Of a DNA stretch of 64,000 bases, positions 1 to 9,700 are shown one piece after another; position 1 is the first letter of the stretch; each line of letters starts with the position of its first letter. The stretch is from Granulosicoccaceae sp. 1_MG-2023 (GTDB lineage Bacteria > Pseudomonadota > Gammaproteobacteria > Granulosicoccales > Granulosicoccaceae). The translations under genes were made by a program, and so were the position numbers. Under the pieces are notes generated by a model that was not told where the DNA came from, searched no databases, and saw only the letters and a list, made by a program, of their open reading frames with translations. The stretch covers positions 1 through 64,000 of the forward strand of contig JAUOPI010000018.1 in assembly GCA_030546905.1 (NCBI GenBank), written 5' to 3'.

Positions 1-95
1 GAAAAGGCAAAGCCAGGAAGTCCGCGCTTTGCGCAGTCATGCGAAAGCTGGTGCAAATTTGCTTTGGTGTGATCAAAAACCAAACCCCGTATCGC

Positions 96-123
96 GTGCA
101 AACGGTCTGACGACCGCTTGCAC
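96..123. other. Intergenic hairpin
   Basis: Two 12-base arms pair with one A/C mismatch around a TGAC loop. There is no T-run on either side, so it is not a typical intrinsic terminator. It may belong to the 3' region of a gene left of the window. Confidence 0.4.
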
Positions 124-185
124 TGATGTTGGAGAGAGGGTATCTACAAACAAGCGACGATGGTGTTAATCCGAACCTCCACGGG

Positions 186-211
186 TCCCGGCCGTGGCCG
201 CTCCTACAGCG
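186..211. repeat. REP-like extragenic palindrome fragment
   Basis: The stretch CGGCCGTGGCCGCTCCTACA contains the inverted GGCCGTGGCC core and the CTCCTACA tail seen in REP-type repeats of many gammaproteobacteria. Only one copy is clear in this window, so the repeat nature is inferred from the known class. Confidence 0.35.
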
Positions 212-322
212 AATAAACTCCACCTATACCCCATGCGTCAAAATGTCACATTACTTTCCCATCAGGTGATCTTTACACTTTCAGCCCTCTGAACGTCAGA
301 AATAATACAAGAGGGACACCAC

Positions 323-1291
323 ATGAAATCAAACGCCCGCCTGCGTTTTTCACGGACCGCTATTGCCACAACCCTGACCCTGCTGCTCTGCGCCTGTAGT
401 GATAGCGATAGCGACAAGGATTCAACTGACAACGGCGATAACAGCCTTGCCGCTAAACAGGACGTCAGCGTTCAGTTCGCGGCCAAGTTCGGTGATGCCG
501 ATCTGCGCTGCGGTGAAACAGTGGCGGTGAACGGTACGGACTACCGCGTTGATGATTTCCGCTTTTTTATCTCTGATCTGAAGCTGCTGAGCGACAACGG
601 CACTGAGGCGGCAGTTGAACTCGATCAGGACGGTCAATGGCAGTATGAGAATGTCGCGCTGGTGGATCTGGAGAACGCGACCGCAGATGCGTGCAGCGGT
701 ACCGATGAGACCAATAATGTGGTGAGCGGCAGCTACACAGCACCGACCGCAGGCAACGTGTCAGGCATGTGTTTTACGCTCGGCGTACCCTACGCGCTGA
801 ACCACGAATTCACCTCGCGCAACGACGATGCGCCGGCACCGCTGAATGCCACCGGCATGTCGTGGTCTTGGATGCTGGGCCATAAATTCATGCGCATCGA
901 CGGTGTCGGCAGCCCCGGCGATATCAACCAGAGCTACCATATTCACCTGGGTAGCACGGGTTGCAGTAACGCGGCCGAAGGCGGTGAGAACGATTCCAGC
1001 GCGGTGCCGACCGCCGAGTGCGTCTACCCGAACACGGTGGAAATCTGCCTCGACAGCTTTAACGCAGATACCCAGCAAGTAGCCGTTGATCTGCAAGCCC
1101 TGCTCGGCGACAGCGATGTCAGCTATAACACCGAAGGCACCGCCGCCGGCTGCATGTCGTTTAACAATGACCCTGAATGCGCGGAAATCATGCCCAATAT
1201 CGGCCTGAGCTTCAGCTATGAAGACGGCGCCAATGAGCCTTTGGTTTACCCGGCTGAAACACAAACCGTGTTCCGCGCCGAATCGCTCTGA
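323..1291 (+). CDS. MbnP-like copper-binding lipoprotein (metallo-mystery pair, four-Cys protein)
   Basis: This is a secreted lipoprotein: residues 1-24 form a signal peptide and the lipobox L-C-A-C puts the lipidated Cys at 25. The mature part has the family's scattered cysteines (DLRCGE, DACSG, SGMCFTLGVPY, TGCSN, CVYP...EICLD, AGCMS, PECAE) and the central aromatic motif MSWSWMLGHKF. In MbnP-type proteins a Trp is oxidised to kynurenine by the partner diheme enzyme, giving a copper site; that chemistry is known from methanotroph relatives and only inferred here. The immediate downstream neighbour is an MbnH-like diheme protein, which supports the call. First gene of a four-gene operon; the start has a good AGGGAC ribosome site. 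Confidence 0.85.
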   Translation: MKSNARLRFSRTAIATTLTLLLCACSDSDSDKDSTDNGDNSLAAKQDVSVQFAAKFGDADLRCGETVAVNGTDYRVDDFRFFISDLKLLSDNGTEAAVELDQDGQWQYENVALVDLENATADACSGTDETNNVVSGSYTAPTAGNVSGMCFTLGVPYALNHEFTSRNDDAPAPLNATGMSWSWMLGHKFMRIDGVGSPGDINQSYHIHLGSTGCSNAAEGGENDSSAVPTAECVYPNTVEICLDSFNADTQQVAVDLQALLGDSDVSYNTEGTAAGCMSFNNDPECAEIMPNIGLSFSYEDGANEPLVYPAETQTVFRAESL

Positions 1292-1316
1292 TCCGACCAA
1301 GGAAAGACTCAGCGAC

Positions 1317-1338
1317 GTGCCGGCCGCAAGTCCGGCAC
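1317..1338 (+). other. Intercistronic hairpin between the mbnP-like and mbnH-like genes
   Basis: GTGCCGG pairs with CCGGCAC around an 8-base loop in the 65-base gap between the two genes. There is no T-run. It could stabilise the upstream message so that the copper protein is made in excess over its enzyme; that role is inference. Confidence 0.4.
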
Positions 1339-1356
1339 ATACTGTTTGCCCGCCTT

Positions 1357-2541
1357 ATGAAACAGACACTGGCCTATCTATCCATACTTGGCATATTAAG
1401 CGGCTGCAGCGCCAGCGATAATACAAGCAGCGCGGACAGCTATGACTGGCAACTGCCGGAGGGCTTCTATGCGCCGCCGGTCCCCGATGACAACCCCATG
1501 AGCGAAGCCAAGGTGGCACTGGGGCGCCGGCTGTTTTACGACCGCCGCATGTCAATCAACGAAACCCGCTCCTGCGGCGACTGCCACAATCAACACCGTG
1601 CCTTCACTGACGGCCTGCCACTGGCGGTGGGCGTAACCGAAAACGAAATACACGCGCGGAATGCACAAGGACTGGCCAATGTTGCTTATAACGCAACCCT
1701 GACATGGGCTAACCCGAATTTCCTGACCCTTGAACATCAGGCCCTGAGCGTGCTGCTGAACGAAGATCCGGTTGAACTGGGCTGGAGCGACCAGGAAGAG
1801 ACCATACTGGCACGCTTACGCCTGGACCCGGACTATCCGCAGTATTTCGCCGACGCCTTTCCGGATCAGGATGGCCCGTTCACCATCGACAATGTGCTCA
1901 AGGCACTGGCCTCGTTTGAACGCACACTGATTTCCGGTAATTCGCCCTATGACCGCTTTACCAACGGCGATAAGGACGCCATCAGCGACTCGGCCCTGCG
2001 TGGCATGGGCTTGTTCTTCGGTGAACGGCTCGAGTGCCATCACTGCCACAGCGGGTTTAACTTTGCCACCGCAGTAGAGCACGACGGTAGCTTTACCGGC
2101 GTCGCCTTCCACAATAACGGCTTGTATAACCGCGACGTGGACGGTGACGGCATCGGCGACGGTGCCTACCCGGTCGACAATCCCGGCCTCTGGGAATTTA
2201 CCTACCGCGATACGGATATGGGGCGCTTCCGCACGCCAAGCCTGCGCAATGTGGAGCTCACCGCGCCCTATATGCACGACGGTTCGATCGCCACACTCGA
2301 ATCGGTGATCGTCGACCACTACGCCCGCGGCGGGTCCCTGACCGAAAGCGGCCCGAATGCCGGTGACGGCGCCAAAAGCATTTACCGCAGCAGTATGGTG
2401 GTGGGTTTTCAGCTCACTGATCAGGAGCTGGCCGACGTGCTGGCCTTTTTACACAGCCTGACCGACTGGGAGTTTATCTGTGATACGCGTTTCAGCGATC
2501 CTTTCGGCAATATCCCCATGCATGAAAACTGTGCGCCCTGA
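1357..2541 (+). CDS. MbnH-like diheme c-type cytochrome (MauG/bacterial cytochrome c peroxidase superfamily)
   Basis: Exported lipoprotein with lipobox L-S-G-C (Cys17) and two c-heme sites: CGDCH at 73-77 and CHHCH at 227-231, the spacing usual for MauG/CcpA-type diheme proteins. At 394 residues it is a normal length. The YMHDGS motif near residue 305 sits in the second heme domain. MbnH enzymes form a high-valent diheme state and convert a tryptophan of MbnP to kynurenine; the adjacent MbnP-like gene makes this the best role, rather than peroxide removal. The gene end overlaps the start of the next gene by 20 bases. Confidence 0.85.
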   Translation: MKQTLAYLSILGILSGCSASDNTSSADSYDWQLPEGFYAPPVPDDNPMSEAKVALGRRLFYDRRMSINETRSCGDCHNQHRAFTDGLPLAVGVTENEIHARNAQGLANVAYNATLTWANPNFLTLEHQALSVLLNEDPVELGWSDQEETILARLRLDPDYPQYFADAFPDQDGPFTIDNVLKALASFERTLISGNSPYDRFTNGDKDAISDSALRGMGLFFGERLECHHCHSGFNFATAVEHDGSFTGVAFHNNGLYNRDVDGDGIGDGAYPVDNPGLWEFTYRDTDMGRFRTPSLRNVELTAPYMHDGSIATLESVIVDHYARGGSLTESGPNAGDGAKSIYRSSMVVGFQLTDQELADVLAFLHSLTDWEFICDTRFSDPFGNIPMHENCAP

Positions 2542-3421
2542 ACGCGCGGTCGCAGCCACCGCCGTGGCCGCGCTGCTCGGCAGTACAAAAGCACTGGCCT
2601 GCGCCACCTGTTTGTGCGGTGATCCGACCCTGACCAGCATGGGCAGCGAGATCCCCTTTGCCGGACGTAAGCGGATTTCACTGGCGTACCTGCGTCGCGC
2701 CGAAACCGTGGGCAGCGCCGGCATCAATCAGCGCGAGCTGAAAGAACAGCGTCTGGAACTGGGCGGCAGCTATTGGCTGAGCGACAAGTGGGCACTCGGC
2801 GCGCGTCTGCCTTTTGTCGAAAAAGAACTGACCGATCAAAGCCTGCGTACGCTGCGCACCCGCGCAGCCGGGGACTTGTCGCTGGACGCGCGCTATGTGC
2901 TCCAACGTGATGGTTTCGGCCGCAGCACCGCCACCGGCCTGCAGCTGAGCCTGCGCCTGCCGACCGCGTCCGAAGCGCAGCGCGACGGCGAAGTGCTGGA
3001 TACGGACGTGCAACCCGGCCGCGGCCTGTGGCTGCCGACTGTAGCTTTGTGGCATACGCGTACCGCCTATCCCTGGTCGTTGTTCAGCAGCCTCAGCTAC
3101 ACCGCCGACGTGGATGAGGGCTTTGACGGTTACCGTTTCGGCGGCGCGTGGCGGCTCAATGTACAAAGCCAGTACGCACTGAGCTATGCCACGGCACTGC
3201 AACTCGGTGCTAATGCGCGACTCAGCGGCAAAGACCGATACGACGGCACGGATGATGACAATTCCGGTGGTTTTATTCTGATGCTGGCGCCCGGACTGAT
3301 TCAACAGCTTGGCACCGACACCGTACTCAACTTATCCGTACAGATTCCGGCACTCACGGACCTGAACGGCGAGCAGTCGGAAGATCCGGCCTGGCAACTG
3401 GGACTGACACATGATTTCTGA
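2522..3421 (+). CDS. Exported beta-barrel-like protein with N-terminal CxxCxCGDP motif
   Basis: 299 residues from the ATG at 2522, which lies inside the end of the mbnH-like gene; an upstream start at 2480 is possible but would spoil the signal peptide. After the leader comes CATCLCGDP (Cys27, Cys30, Cys32), a likely metal or heme-independent redox motif, then alternating hydrophobic/aromatic strands (LSLRLP, FGGAWRLN, GFILMLAPGL) that resemble an outer-membrane beta-barrel 'transporter' family and end in a terminal Phe. It is translationally coupled to both neighbours, so a role in metal transport or delivery with MbnP/MbnH is likely. I do not recognise a characterised homologue. Confidence 0.6.
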   Translation: MKTVRPERAVAATAVAALLGSTKALACATCLCGDPTLTSMGSEIPFAGRKRISLAYLRRAETVGSAGINQRELKEQRLELGGSYWLSDKWALGARLPFVEKELTDQSLRTLRTRAAGDLSLDARYVLQRDGFGRSTATGLQLSLRLPTASEAQRDGEVLDTDVQPGRGLWLPTVALWHTRTAYPWSLFSSLSYTADVDEGFDGYRFGGAWRLNVQSQYALSYATALQLGANARLSGKDRYDGTDDDNSGGFILMLAPGLIQQLGTDTVLNLSVQIPALTDLNGEQSEDPAWQLGLTHDF

Positions 3422-4181
3422 TATCCGCCTGCGGCTCAGCGCCGCTTTGTGCTGCAGCTTACTCGGCGCCTGCTCCGGTGCTTCGGTCTCCACAACGGAC
3501 GGCGTCAGTGTGGACTTGTGGGCAGAGGTCACACAGAGCGCGCAGGCTGACGGCAGTGTGCCGCGTGCTGAGACCGGTCCCAAACACGTCACTACCAGCG
3601 AAGGGATCCGCATTACGCTCGACAGCGCCTATCTGGTGCTCTGGCAACTGGCGCTGAAAAGTGACTGCAGCGGCAGCAACTTCGCCCCCGCCCCCTGGTG
3701 GCTGGGCTGGATCAGCAATGCCTACGCTCATGTCGAAAGCACGCCCTGGCAATCGGGTATACCGCAGATTATCGATATCACATCGGCCGAAGGCACAACG
3801 CAATGGCTGGACACCCTGAACCCCACCCCGGGCCACTACTGCGGCGCCAGCGTGCAAATCAAGGCCGCCGATGATGACGCCAACGGGCTCGACACCGCGC
3901 CACATATGGAAGGCTATTCGGTTTATCTGCAGGGGAGCTACCTACAGGACGGACAAAACACGCCCTTTACCGTGGCCAGCAGCAAAACCCTGTTTCCGGC
4001 CGAGCGATTATTCCCTGCGGCGCTGATTATCGACAGTGAGCACAAGAGCGGCGCGGTGAGCTTCGCCCTGCACTACGACCGCTGGTTCGACGGTGTGGAT
4101 CTGAGGCTGCTGGCACAGGGCGACATACCCGACAGCCTGTTGACCAATATCGTCAACAGCATCAGCGCCACGGCCGACTGA
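3411..4181 (+). CDS. Hypothetical lipoprotein of the MbnP/MbnH operon
   Basis: Residues 1-20 are a lipoprotein signal peptide with lipobox L-G-A-C (Cys21). The mature 236 residues contain IRITLDSAYLVLWQ, a single DCSG, PGHYCGASVQIKAADDD and a Tyr/Phe-rich end. It has the look of the MbnP half-domains (a 'PGHY' turn followed by a beta strand), but lacks the four-Cys pattern. It overlaps the preceding gene by 11 bases and is the last gene of the unit, ending 5 bases before the convergent carrier gene. Function unknown; probably a periplasmic or outer-membrane partner in the same copper-related pathway. Confidence 0.6.
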   Translation: MISDIRLRLSAALCCSLLGACSGASVSTTDGVSVDLWAEVTQSAQADGSVPRAETGPKHVTTSEGIRITLDSAYLVLWQLALKSDCSGSNFAPAPWWLGWISNAYAHVESTPWQSGIPQIIDITSAEGTTQWLDTLNPTPGHYCGASVQIKAADDDANGLDTAPHMEGYSVYLQGSYLQDGQNTPFTVASSKTLFPAERLFPAALIIDSEHKSGAVSFALHYDRWFDGVDLRLLAQGDIPDSLLTNIVNSISATAD

Positions 4182-4186
4182 GGCGA

Positions 4187-5131
4187 TTACAGCGTCATAT
4201 GGCTGAGTAGATACAGCCAGGCAGAGATACTCAGCACCGATATAGTGGTGGCCATCAGAAATGCCGACGCGGCCAGATTGACCGCGCGGTTATACATCAC
4301 TGCAAACACGTAGATATTCATCCCCGGCGGCATGGCCGCCAGGGTCACCGCCGCACGCACCATATCCGCCGGCAGCGCGAACACGTAGTGCGACAGAACA
4401 AACGCGATCAGCGGATGCAGCAACAAGGACAACACCGACACCGTCAGGCTCTCTGCCATACCGGCGCGCAGCTGGTAGTTGGTCATCGCCGCACCTATGC
4501 CCACCAAGGCCACCGGTAAGGCCGCTGCGGCAATCAGGCTGACCGTGTCCATTACCGCTTCCGGCAGGCTCAGGCCCGACAGATTAACCAGCACACCGGA
4601 GAGAATCCCGATCATCAGCGGGTTGGCCAGAATCGACTTACCCGCCGTGCCCAGGGTCTCGCTGAGCGGTTTGCCGTCGCGACGCATCAGCTCCATGGTG
4701 ATCATGCCGACGATATAAATCGACGGCGCATGGAAGGCGATAATGCCGAACGCCGAGGTCAACACCGGTTCGGGATAAATGCGCTCGACCACCGCCAGTC
4801 CCAGCAGCACCGAATTGGAAAAAGTCGCCGCAAAGCCGACTGCCACCGCCTCGCCGGGCCGCCGTCCGAAGACCTTGCGCGCCAGCACGATGCCGCTGAC
4901 AAAACAGATAAACGCGCCGCTGTAAAAGCTCACCAGCAGCAAAGGCGAAAACGCCGCCGAGAAGTCCAGCCTGACCATCGCGCCAAACAGCAGCAAGGGC
5001 ACCGCCAGCTTGATGGCAAAGGCATTCAGCCCCTGACTCATGGACAAAGGCAGATAACCGCTGCGCACGGCCACATAGCCGGTACCGATCAGCAGGAACA
5101 CCGGCAGGACCGTAATGAAAATAGTGAGCAT
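4187..5131 (-). CDS. AEC-family (auxin efflux carrier-like) permease
   Basis: 314 residues, almost entirely hydrophobic, with about ten predicted membrane helices in two halves, as in the AEC/PIN-like family. It begins TIFITVLPVFLLIGTGYVAVR, a typical AEC first helix, and carries ...AMPPGMNIYVFA... in the last third, matching the family's conserved second-half motif. In bacteria such carriers move small carboxylates or malonate; the substrate here cannot be told. The ATG at 5131 is preferred because it lies 1 base after the stop of the upstream ATPase gene; a longer reading from 5191 would run backwards into that gene. Confidence 0.8.
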   Translation of the reverse strand: MLTIFITVLPVFLLIGTGYVAVRSGYLPLSMSQGLNAFAIKLAVPLLLFGAMVRLDFSAAFSPLLLVSFYSGAFICFVSGIVLARKVFGRRPGEAVAVGFAATFSNSVLLGLAVVERIYPEPVLTSAFGIIAFHAPSIYIVGMITMELMRRDGKPLSETLGTAGKSILANPLMIGILSGVLVNLSGLSLPEAVMDTVSLIAAAALPVALVGIGAAMTNYQLRAGMAESLTVSVLSLLLHPLIAFVLSHYVFALPADMVRAAVTLAAMPPGMNIYVFAVMYNRAVNLAASAFLMATTISVLSISAWLYLLSHMTL

Positions 5132-5132
5132 G

Positions 5133-5807
5133 TCAGAGTTGTCCGAGCACGTCGTCAGGCTCGCCCTCGGCGACCACCTGACCGGCATCAATCAGAATCG
5201 CACGGTTGCAGTTCTGGCGGATGATATTGGGATTGTGCGAGACCAGCACGATGGTTTTGCCCTTGTGGATTTTCTCCTGCATGGCCTCGGCCGACTTGGC
5301 GCGGAAACCCGCATCACCGACACCGAGCACCTCATCGAGCAGAATCACCTCGGGGTCGATGTGATAGGCGACCGAGAAACCCAGCCGCGCACGCATGCCC
5401 GATGAATAGGAATACAGCGGTTCATGAATCTTCGCGCCCAGCTCGGCAAAGCTGACGATATCATCGAACAGCGCCATGATCTGACGCCGCCGCGCGCCGA
5501 GAATCATCCCGCCGAGGACGATATTCTCCGCCCCGGTCAGACTCTCGGCAAAACCGGCCTGCAAGGTCAGAAGCGAGGCCCGGCCATTGAAGGTCACACT
5601 GCCCTGATCCGGCTGCAGAATACCCGCCAGCACCCGCAGCAAAGTGCTTTTACCGGCGCCGTTGCGGCCCAGGATACCCAGGCACTCGCCCTGATAGACG
5701 TTCAGGGACACCGACTTGAGCACCGCCTCGGGCTGGCCACGGAAACGGAACATACGTTTGCGCCGGTAACTGACGCAAACCGAATCGAGCGTGATCACCG
5801 GCTTCAT
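5133..5807 (-). CDS. ABC exporter ATP-binding protein (KpsT/Wzt/TagH type)
   Basis: 224 residues with all ABC motifs: Walker A GRNGAGKST (47-55), signature YSSGM (134-138), Walker B VILLDE (154-159) and the switch His in LVSHN. The N-terminal sequence and the signature form 'YSSGMRARLGF' are those of polysaccharide export ATPases. It lacks the C-terminal carbohydrate-binding domain of O-antigen Wzt proteins, so it is closer to capsule-type KpsT. It overlaps the permease gene by ATGA and is followed by the AEC carrier gene after one base. Confidence 0.88.
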   Translation of the reverse strand: MKPVITLDSVCVSYRRKRMFRFRGQPEAVLKSVSLNVYQGECLGILGRNGAGKSTLLRVLAGILQPDQGSVTFNGRASLLTLQAGFAESLTGAENIVLGGMILGARRRQIMALFDDIVSFAELGAKIHEPLYSYSSGMRARLGFSVAYHIDPEVILLDEVLGVGDAGFRAKSAEAMQEKIHKGKTIVLVSHNPNIIRQNCNRAILIDAGQVVAEGEPDDVLGQL

Positions 5808-6562
5808 GGTCTGAGCACCTTCGGGTAGACCCGGTCAAAACGGATAAACAGATAAAACGCCAGCGCCAGCATCAGCAGCGCCGCTGCCACCACGTAATAA
5901 AGCCCGTGATCCGGCGGCAAATGGTTGTCCAGCAGCACACTGCGCGCATCGCGTAAGAGAATCGCCACCGGATTGAGCATCAACACCGCACGTACCGACT
6001 CTTCCATTTTATCGAGATTGAAAAACACCCCCGAGAGGAACATCAACGCCAGAATACCGTTATCGATCAGCAGTTTGAGCTCGCGGAAAAACGGCGTAAC
6101 AGCCGCCGCCAGAAAGCCCACCCCACTGATCAACAGCAATTGCGCAAGGATGACCGGCACAATCGCCCACCAACCCATGCCGGGCGTGTTGCCGTTAAGC
6201 AGCAGAAAGATAAACAACACCAGCAGTGCCAGCGCCGCCTTGCAGGCATTGGCCGTGACCACCGAGAGCGGAAAAATCCATTTCGGCAGATAGACCTGAT
6301 TGAGCAGCCGGTAGTTGGCCGAGACAATGCCGGTGCACAGCAGAATGCTGCTGGCCAGCCATTTCCAGAAAATCAGCCCGACCAGCAAAAATGACAGGAA
6401 GTTCTCTTCTCCCTGACGCAGCCCCAGCTCGAAGATCACATAAAAGGCCAGCATGTATACAATCGGCTCGACCACCCACCAGGCAAAGCCGATAAAAGAG
6501 CGCGAGGCCTCGGTTTTGAGGTCGGCATAGGCGCGATAAAAAGCGATTTCCAGATACCGCAT
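5804..6562 (-). CDS. ABC-2 type polysaccharide export permease (KpsM/Wzm type)
   Basis: 252 residues with six membrane helices and the N-terminal amphipathic stretch typical of polysaccharide exporter permeases (YRAYADLKTEASRSFIGFAWW). It forms a transporter with the ATPase encoded immediately after it. Across a roughly 200-base divergent promoter region lie a glycosyltransferase/sulfotransferase fusion and a second sulfotransferase, so the exported molecule is probably a sulfated surface polysaccharide. Substrate identity is inference. Confidence 0.88.
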   Translation of the reverse strand: MRYLEIAFYRAYADLKTEASRSFIGFAWWVVEPIVYMLAFYVIFELGLRQGEENFLSFLLVGLIFWKWLASSILLCTGIVSANYRLLNQVYLPKWIFPLSVVTANACKAALALLVLFIFLLLNGNTPGMGWWAIVPVILAQLLLISGVGFLAAAVTPFFRELKLLIDNGILALMFLSGVFFNLDKMEESVRAVLMLNPVAILLRDARSVLLDNHLPPDHGLYYVVAAALLMLALAFYLFIRFDRVYPKVLRP

Positions 6563-6681
6563 CGGGTTCTGTCCGTCTCGTCTTGCGGAAAACCGGCGAT
6601 GCTAGCACAGCCACCGCCATGGCGTCAGCGCAGGCAGCGCAGCCCCGGCCACCACCGCTGTCACACGAAAAGGACAGATTG

Positions 6682-6711
6682 TTGTGACAGGCCGGCGCTT
6701 TCCTCTAAAAT
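6682..6711 (+). promoter_or_regulatory. Possible sigma-70 promoter for the glycan-modification genes
   Basis: TTGTGA and TAAAAT are separated by 18 bases and lie about 70 bases before the TTG start at 6779. Only sequence resemblance supports it. Confidence 0.35.
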
Positions 6712-6778
6712 ACGCGGCCACTCATCGGTATACAGCGCCCGCCCGCGCACCATACCCCAACCTTGAAGACAAGCGACC

Positions 6779-9700
6779 TTGCCCCAGCCAAAACCAAGCT
6801 CTGACGCGCCCGCAAAAACACCGCAAACGACCGGACAAAAAGTAATTCTGATCGCCGGAATGCACCGTAGCGGTACCTCGGCACTGGCCGGCGGCCTGAA
6901 CCGGGCCGGTGTCAACTTCGGTCAGCACCTGATCCCGGGCAAGTCCGGCGAAAACGACAAGGGTTTCTTTGAAGACGCGCGCTTTATGCAGCTCAACGAG
7001 GCTCTGTTACGCGACGCACACACGACCTGGGACGATACCCGCGCCTTACCGTCTGACAGCGACTTGTCCGAACACGCGCAGCAACGCCTGCAAAACACCC
7101 TGAGCGGCGCGCTCGGCGGCGCGGCCCTGCCTTACGGCATCAAGGACCCGCGTATCAGCGTACTGTTCCCGCTCTGGCAACGCAGCCTGCAGGCGCTGGG
7201 CTACGAAGCGGCGTTGATTATCCCGTTCCGCGATCCGCTGGAAATCGCCCTGTCACTGAAACGGCGTAACGGCTTCAGCTTTAGCAAAAGCGGATTGCTG
7301 ATTCTGCGCTACTACCTGATGCTGGAGCAGCACTCCCGCGGCAGTCGCCGGGTATTTACCGCTTACAGTGAGCTGATGCAGGCACCTGCGGCGTTTTTCG
7401 CCCGCATCGACGCGACCCTGGCGCTTGGCCTGGACGAAGCCGCCCTGCAGGATGCAGCCGGTTTTGTGGAAGCGGATCTGCGCCACTACAGCATCAGCGG
7501 GCGTGACGATTACGCCGAGTTCGGTGAACTGGCCGGACTGCTGGCCACGCTATACCGCCTGCTCAATGCCGCAGCACAAAGCGGCGCGCAGCCCGACAAT
7601 GCCGGCTTTGACGCGCTGGCCGCCGCCTATCACGAGGCCCTGGCCGGACACGACAGCCTGGCCCTGGAAGAAATCGCCCTGCTCAAACGCCAGACGCATG
7701 AGCTGGTGGACTTTAAAAACACCTACGACGGCCTGCCCGGGCGTGTGGAAAGCCTGCACGTCAAGCTCAATGAGCTTGACAATCTCAAGCGCATTCTGGA
7801 TGAGCGCACCGACTGGATACGCCTGATCGACAACGAAGTACAGAGACAAAAATCCCGTATGGAAAACCGGTTTTTCTCACCGCAACGGCTTGCCGTGCAA
7901 AAACTCAAACTCAAGTACATGGTCGCGCGCGGTCTGGAAAACCCCGGCAAAATCATGCCCTGGGTACTCGGCCGGGTACGCAACCGTCTGAGCGCCTTAA
8001 AACCGGCCGGCCCGGCGGGCGAAGCTCGCACTGTCTCCCTGACCGAACAGGAGCGCCAGTCCCTGCTCAGCACACTGCACTTTGAGTGCCCGGATTCACC
8101 GGATGTGTCGGTGGTGATTCCGGCCTACAACCAACTCGACTACACCCTTAACTGCCTGGCCTCACTGGCACAACATGCCGCCGACTGCAGCTACGAAGTG
8201 ATCGTGGTTGACGACGCCTCGCCGGACGAGGACCTAAGCGTGCTCGGCAATATCGAAGGCCTGACGCTTATCCGCAACGAGCAGAATCAGGGCTTTACCG
8301 GCACCTGCAACCGTGGCGCCGAAGCCGCCCGCGGACGCTATATCTGTTTTCTCAACAACGACACCGAAGTCCACGAGCACTGCCTCGATAAGCTGCTGGA
8401 GACCTTCAGCCGCTTCAGCGACGCCGGTCTGGTCGGTGGCAAACTGATCTACCCCGACGGCCGCCTGCAGGAAGCCGGCGGCATTGTCTGGCAGGACGGC
8501 TCCGCGTGGAATTACGGCCGCCTGGATGATCCGCAAAAGCCCGAATACAACTATGTGCGCGAAGCCGATTACTGCTCGGCCGCGCTGGCTGCCATCGACA
8601 CCGCGCTGTTTCGCGAGCTGGGCGGCTTCGATGCGCATTTTGCCCCCGCCTACTACGAAGACACCGATCTCGCTTTCCGCGTGCGCCGCGCCGGCTACCG
8701 GGTTTATTACCAGCCGGCCGCCTCCATCACCCATTTCGAAGGCGTGTCCTGCGGTACCGACACCAACCAGGGCCTGAAGCAATACCAGCTGCTGAACGCG
8801 GAGAAATTCAAAGCCCGCTGGCAGGATGTTCTGGCCACACACCGGCGCAACGGCGAGCTGCCTGAGCGCGAGCGCGAGCGACGCTGCAGCCGCCATGTGA
8901 TGGTGATCGATCACCGCATGCTGACACCGGATCAGGATTCCGGCTCGGTGCGCATGCTGAATATGCTGAAAATCCTCCGCAATGCGGATTTTAAGGTGAC
9001 CTTTGTACCGGACAATCTCTATGCCGAAGAGCCCTACAGCAGCGAGCTGCGCGGACTCGGCATCGAAGTCGTCCACACGCCCTATTACCGCTCCACCGCC
9101 GACTTTCTGCAACAGCGCGGCGGCGAGTATGACGCGGTCATCACCAGCCGCCTCTATACCTCGGCAAAGAATATTTTCGACATCAAAAAACACTGCCCGA
9201 ACGCGCGGCTGATTTACGACACGGTGGATCTGCACTTTCTGCGTGAAACCCGCGAAGCGGAACTGAACGGCTCGGCCCAGGCGCATCAGAAAGCGCAGGA
9301 AACCCGCCGTCTGGAGATGTCGCTGATGGATCTGGCCGACACCACCCTGGTGGTCAGCCCCTATGAACAAACCCTGCTGGCACAAGAGCGGCCCGACCTG
9401 GATATCCGCGTGGTATCCAATATTCACACCCTGCACGACGCCGGTGCGGGCTTTGAAGAGCGGCAGGACATTCTGTTTATCGGCGGTTTTGAGCATCCGC
9501 CCAACACCGATGCGGTCAAGTGGTTTATCAGCGATATCTTTCCGCTGATCCGCGCGAAGATTCCACAGTTGCAGTTTCACATCATCGGCAGCAAACCGAC
9601 CAAAGAGATTCTCGCGCTGGCCGACGCCCAAAGCGGCGTGCTGGTGCACGGTTTTGTTGACGACGTGGCCCCGCTGTTCGGCAGCGTGCGTCTTTCGGTG

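Larger units (their letters stand above)
1..322. other. Intergenic region at the left edge, no gene seen
   Basis: I see no gene here. It holds a strong hairpin at 96-123 (arms GTGCAA-A-CGGTC and GACCG-C-TTGCAC, loop TGAC) without a T-run. A REP-like palindromic fragment lies at about 186-211 (core CCGTGGCCGCTCCTACA), a sequence type common between genes in gammaproteobacteria. The leader of the mbnP-like gene follows, with a ribosome site AGAGGGAC ending about 6 bases before the ATG at 323. Confidence 0.5.

Noticed and set aside
1357-2541. Ordinary cytochrome c peroxidase for peroxide defence
   Set aside because: Direct coupling to an MbnP-like four-Cys protein favours the MbnH role.
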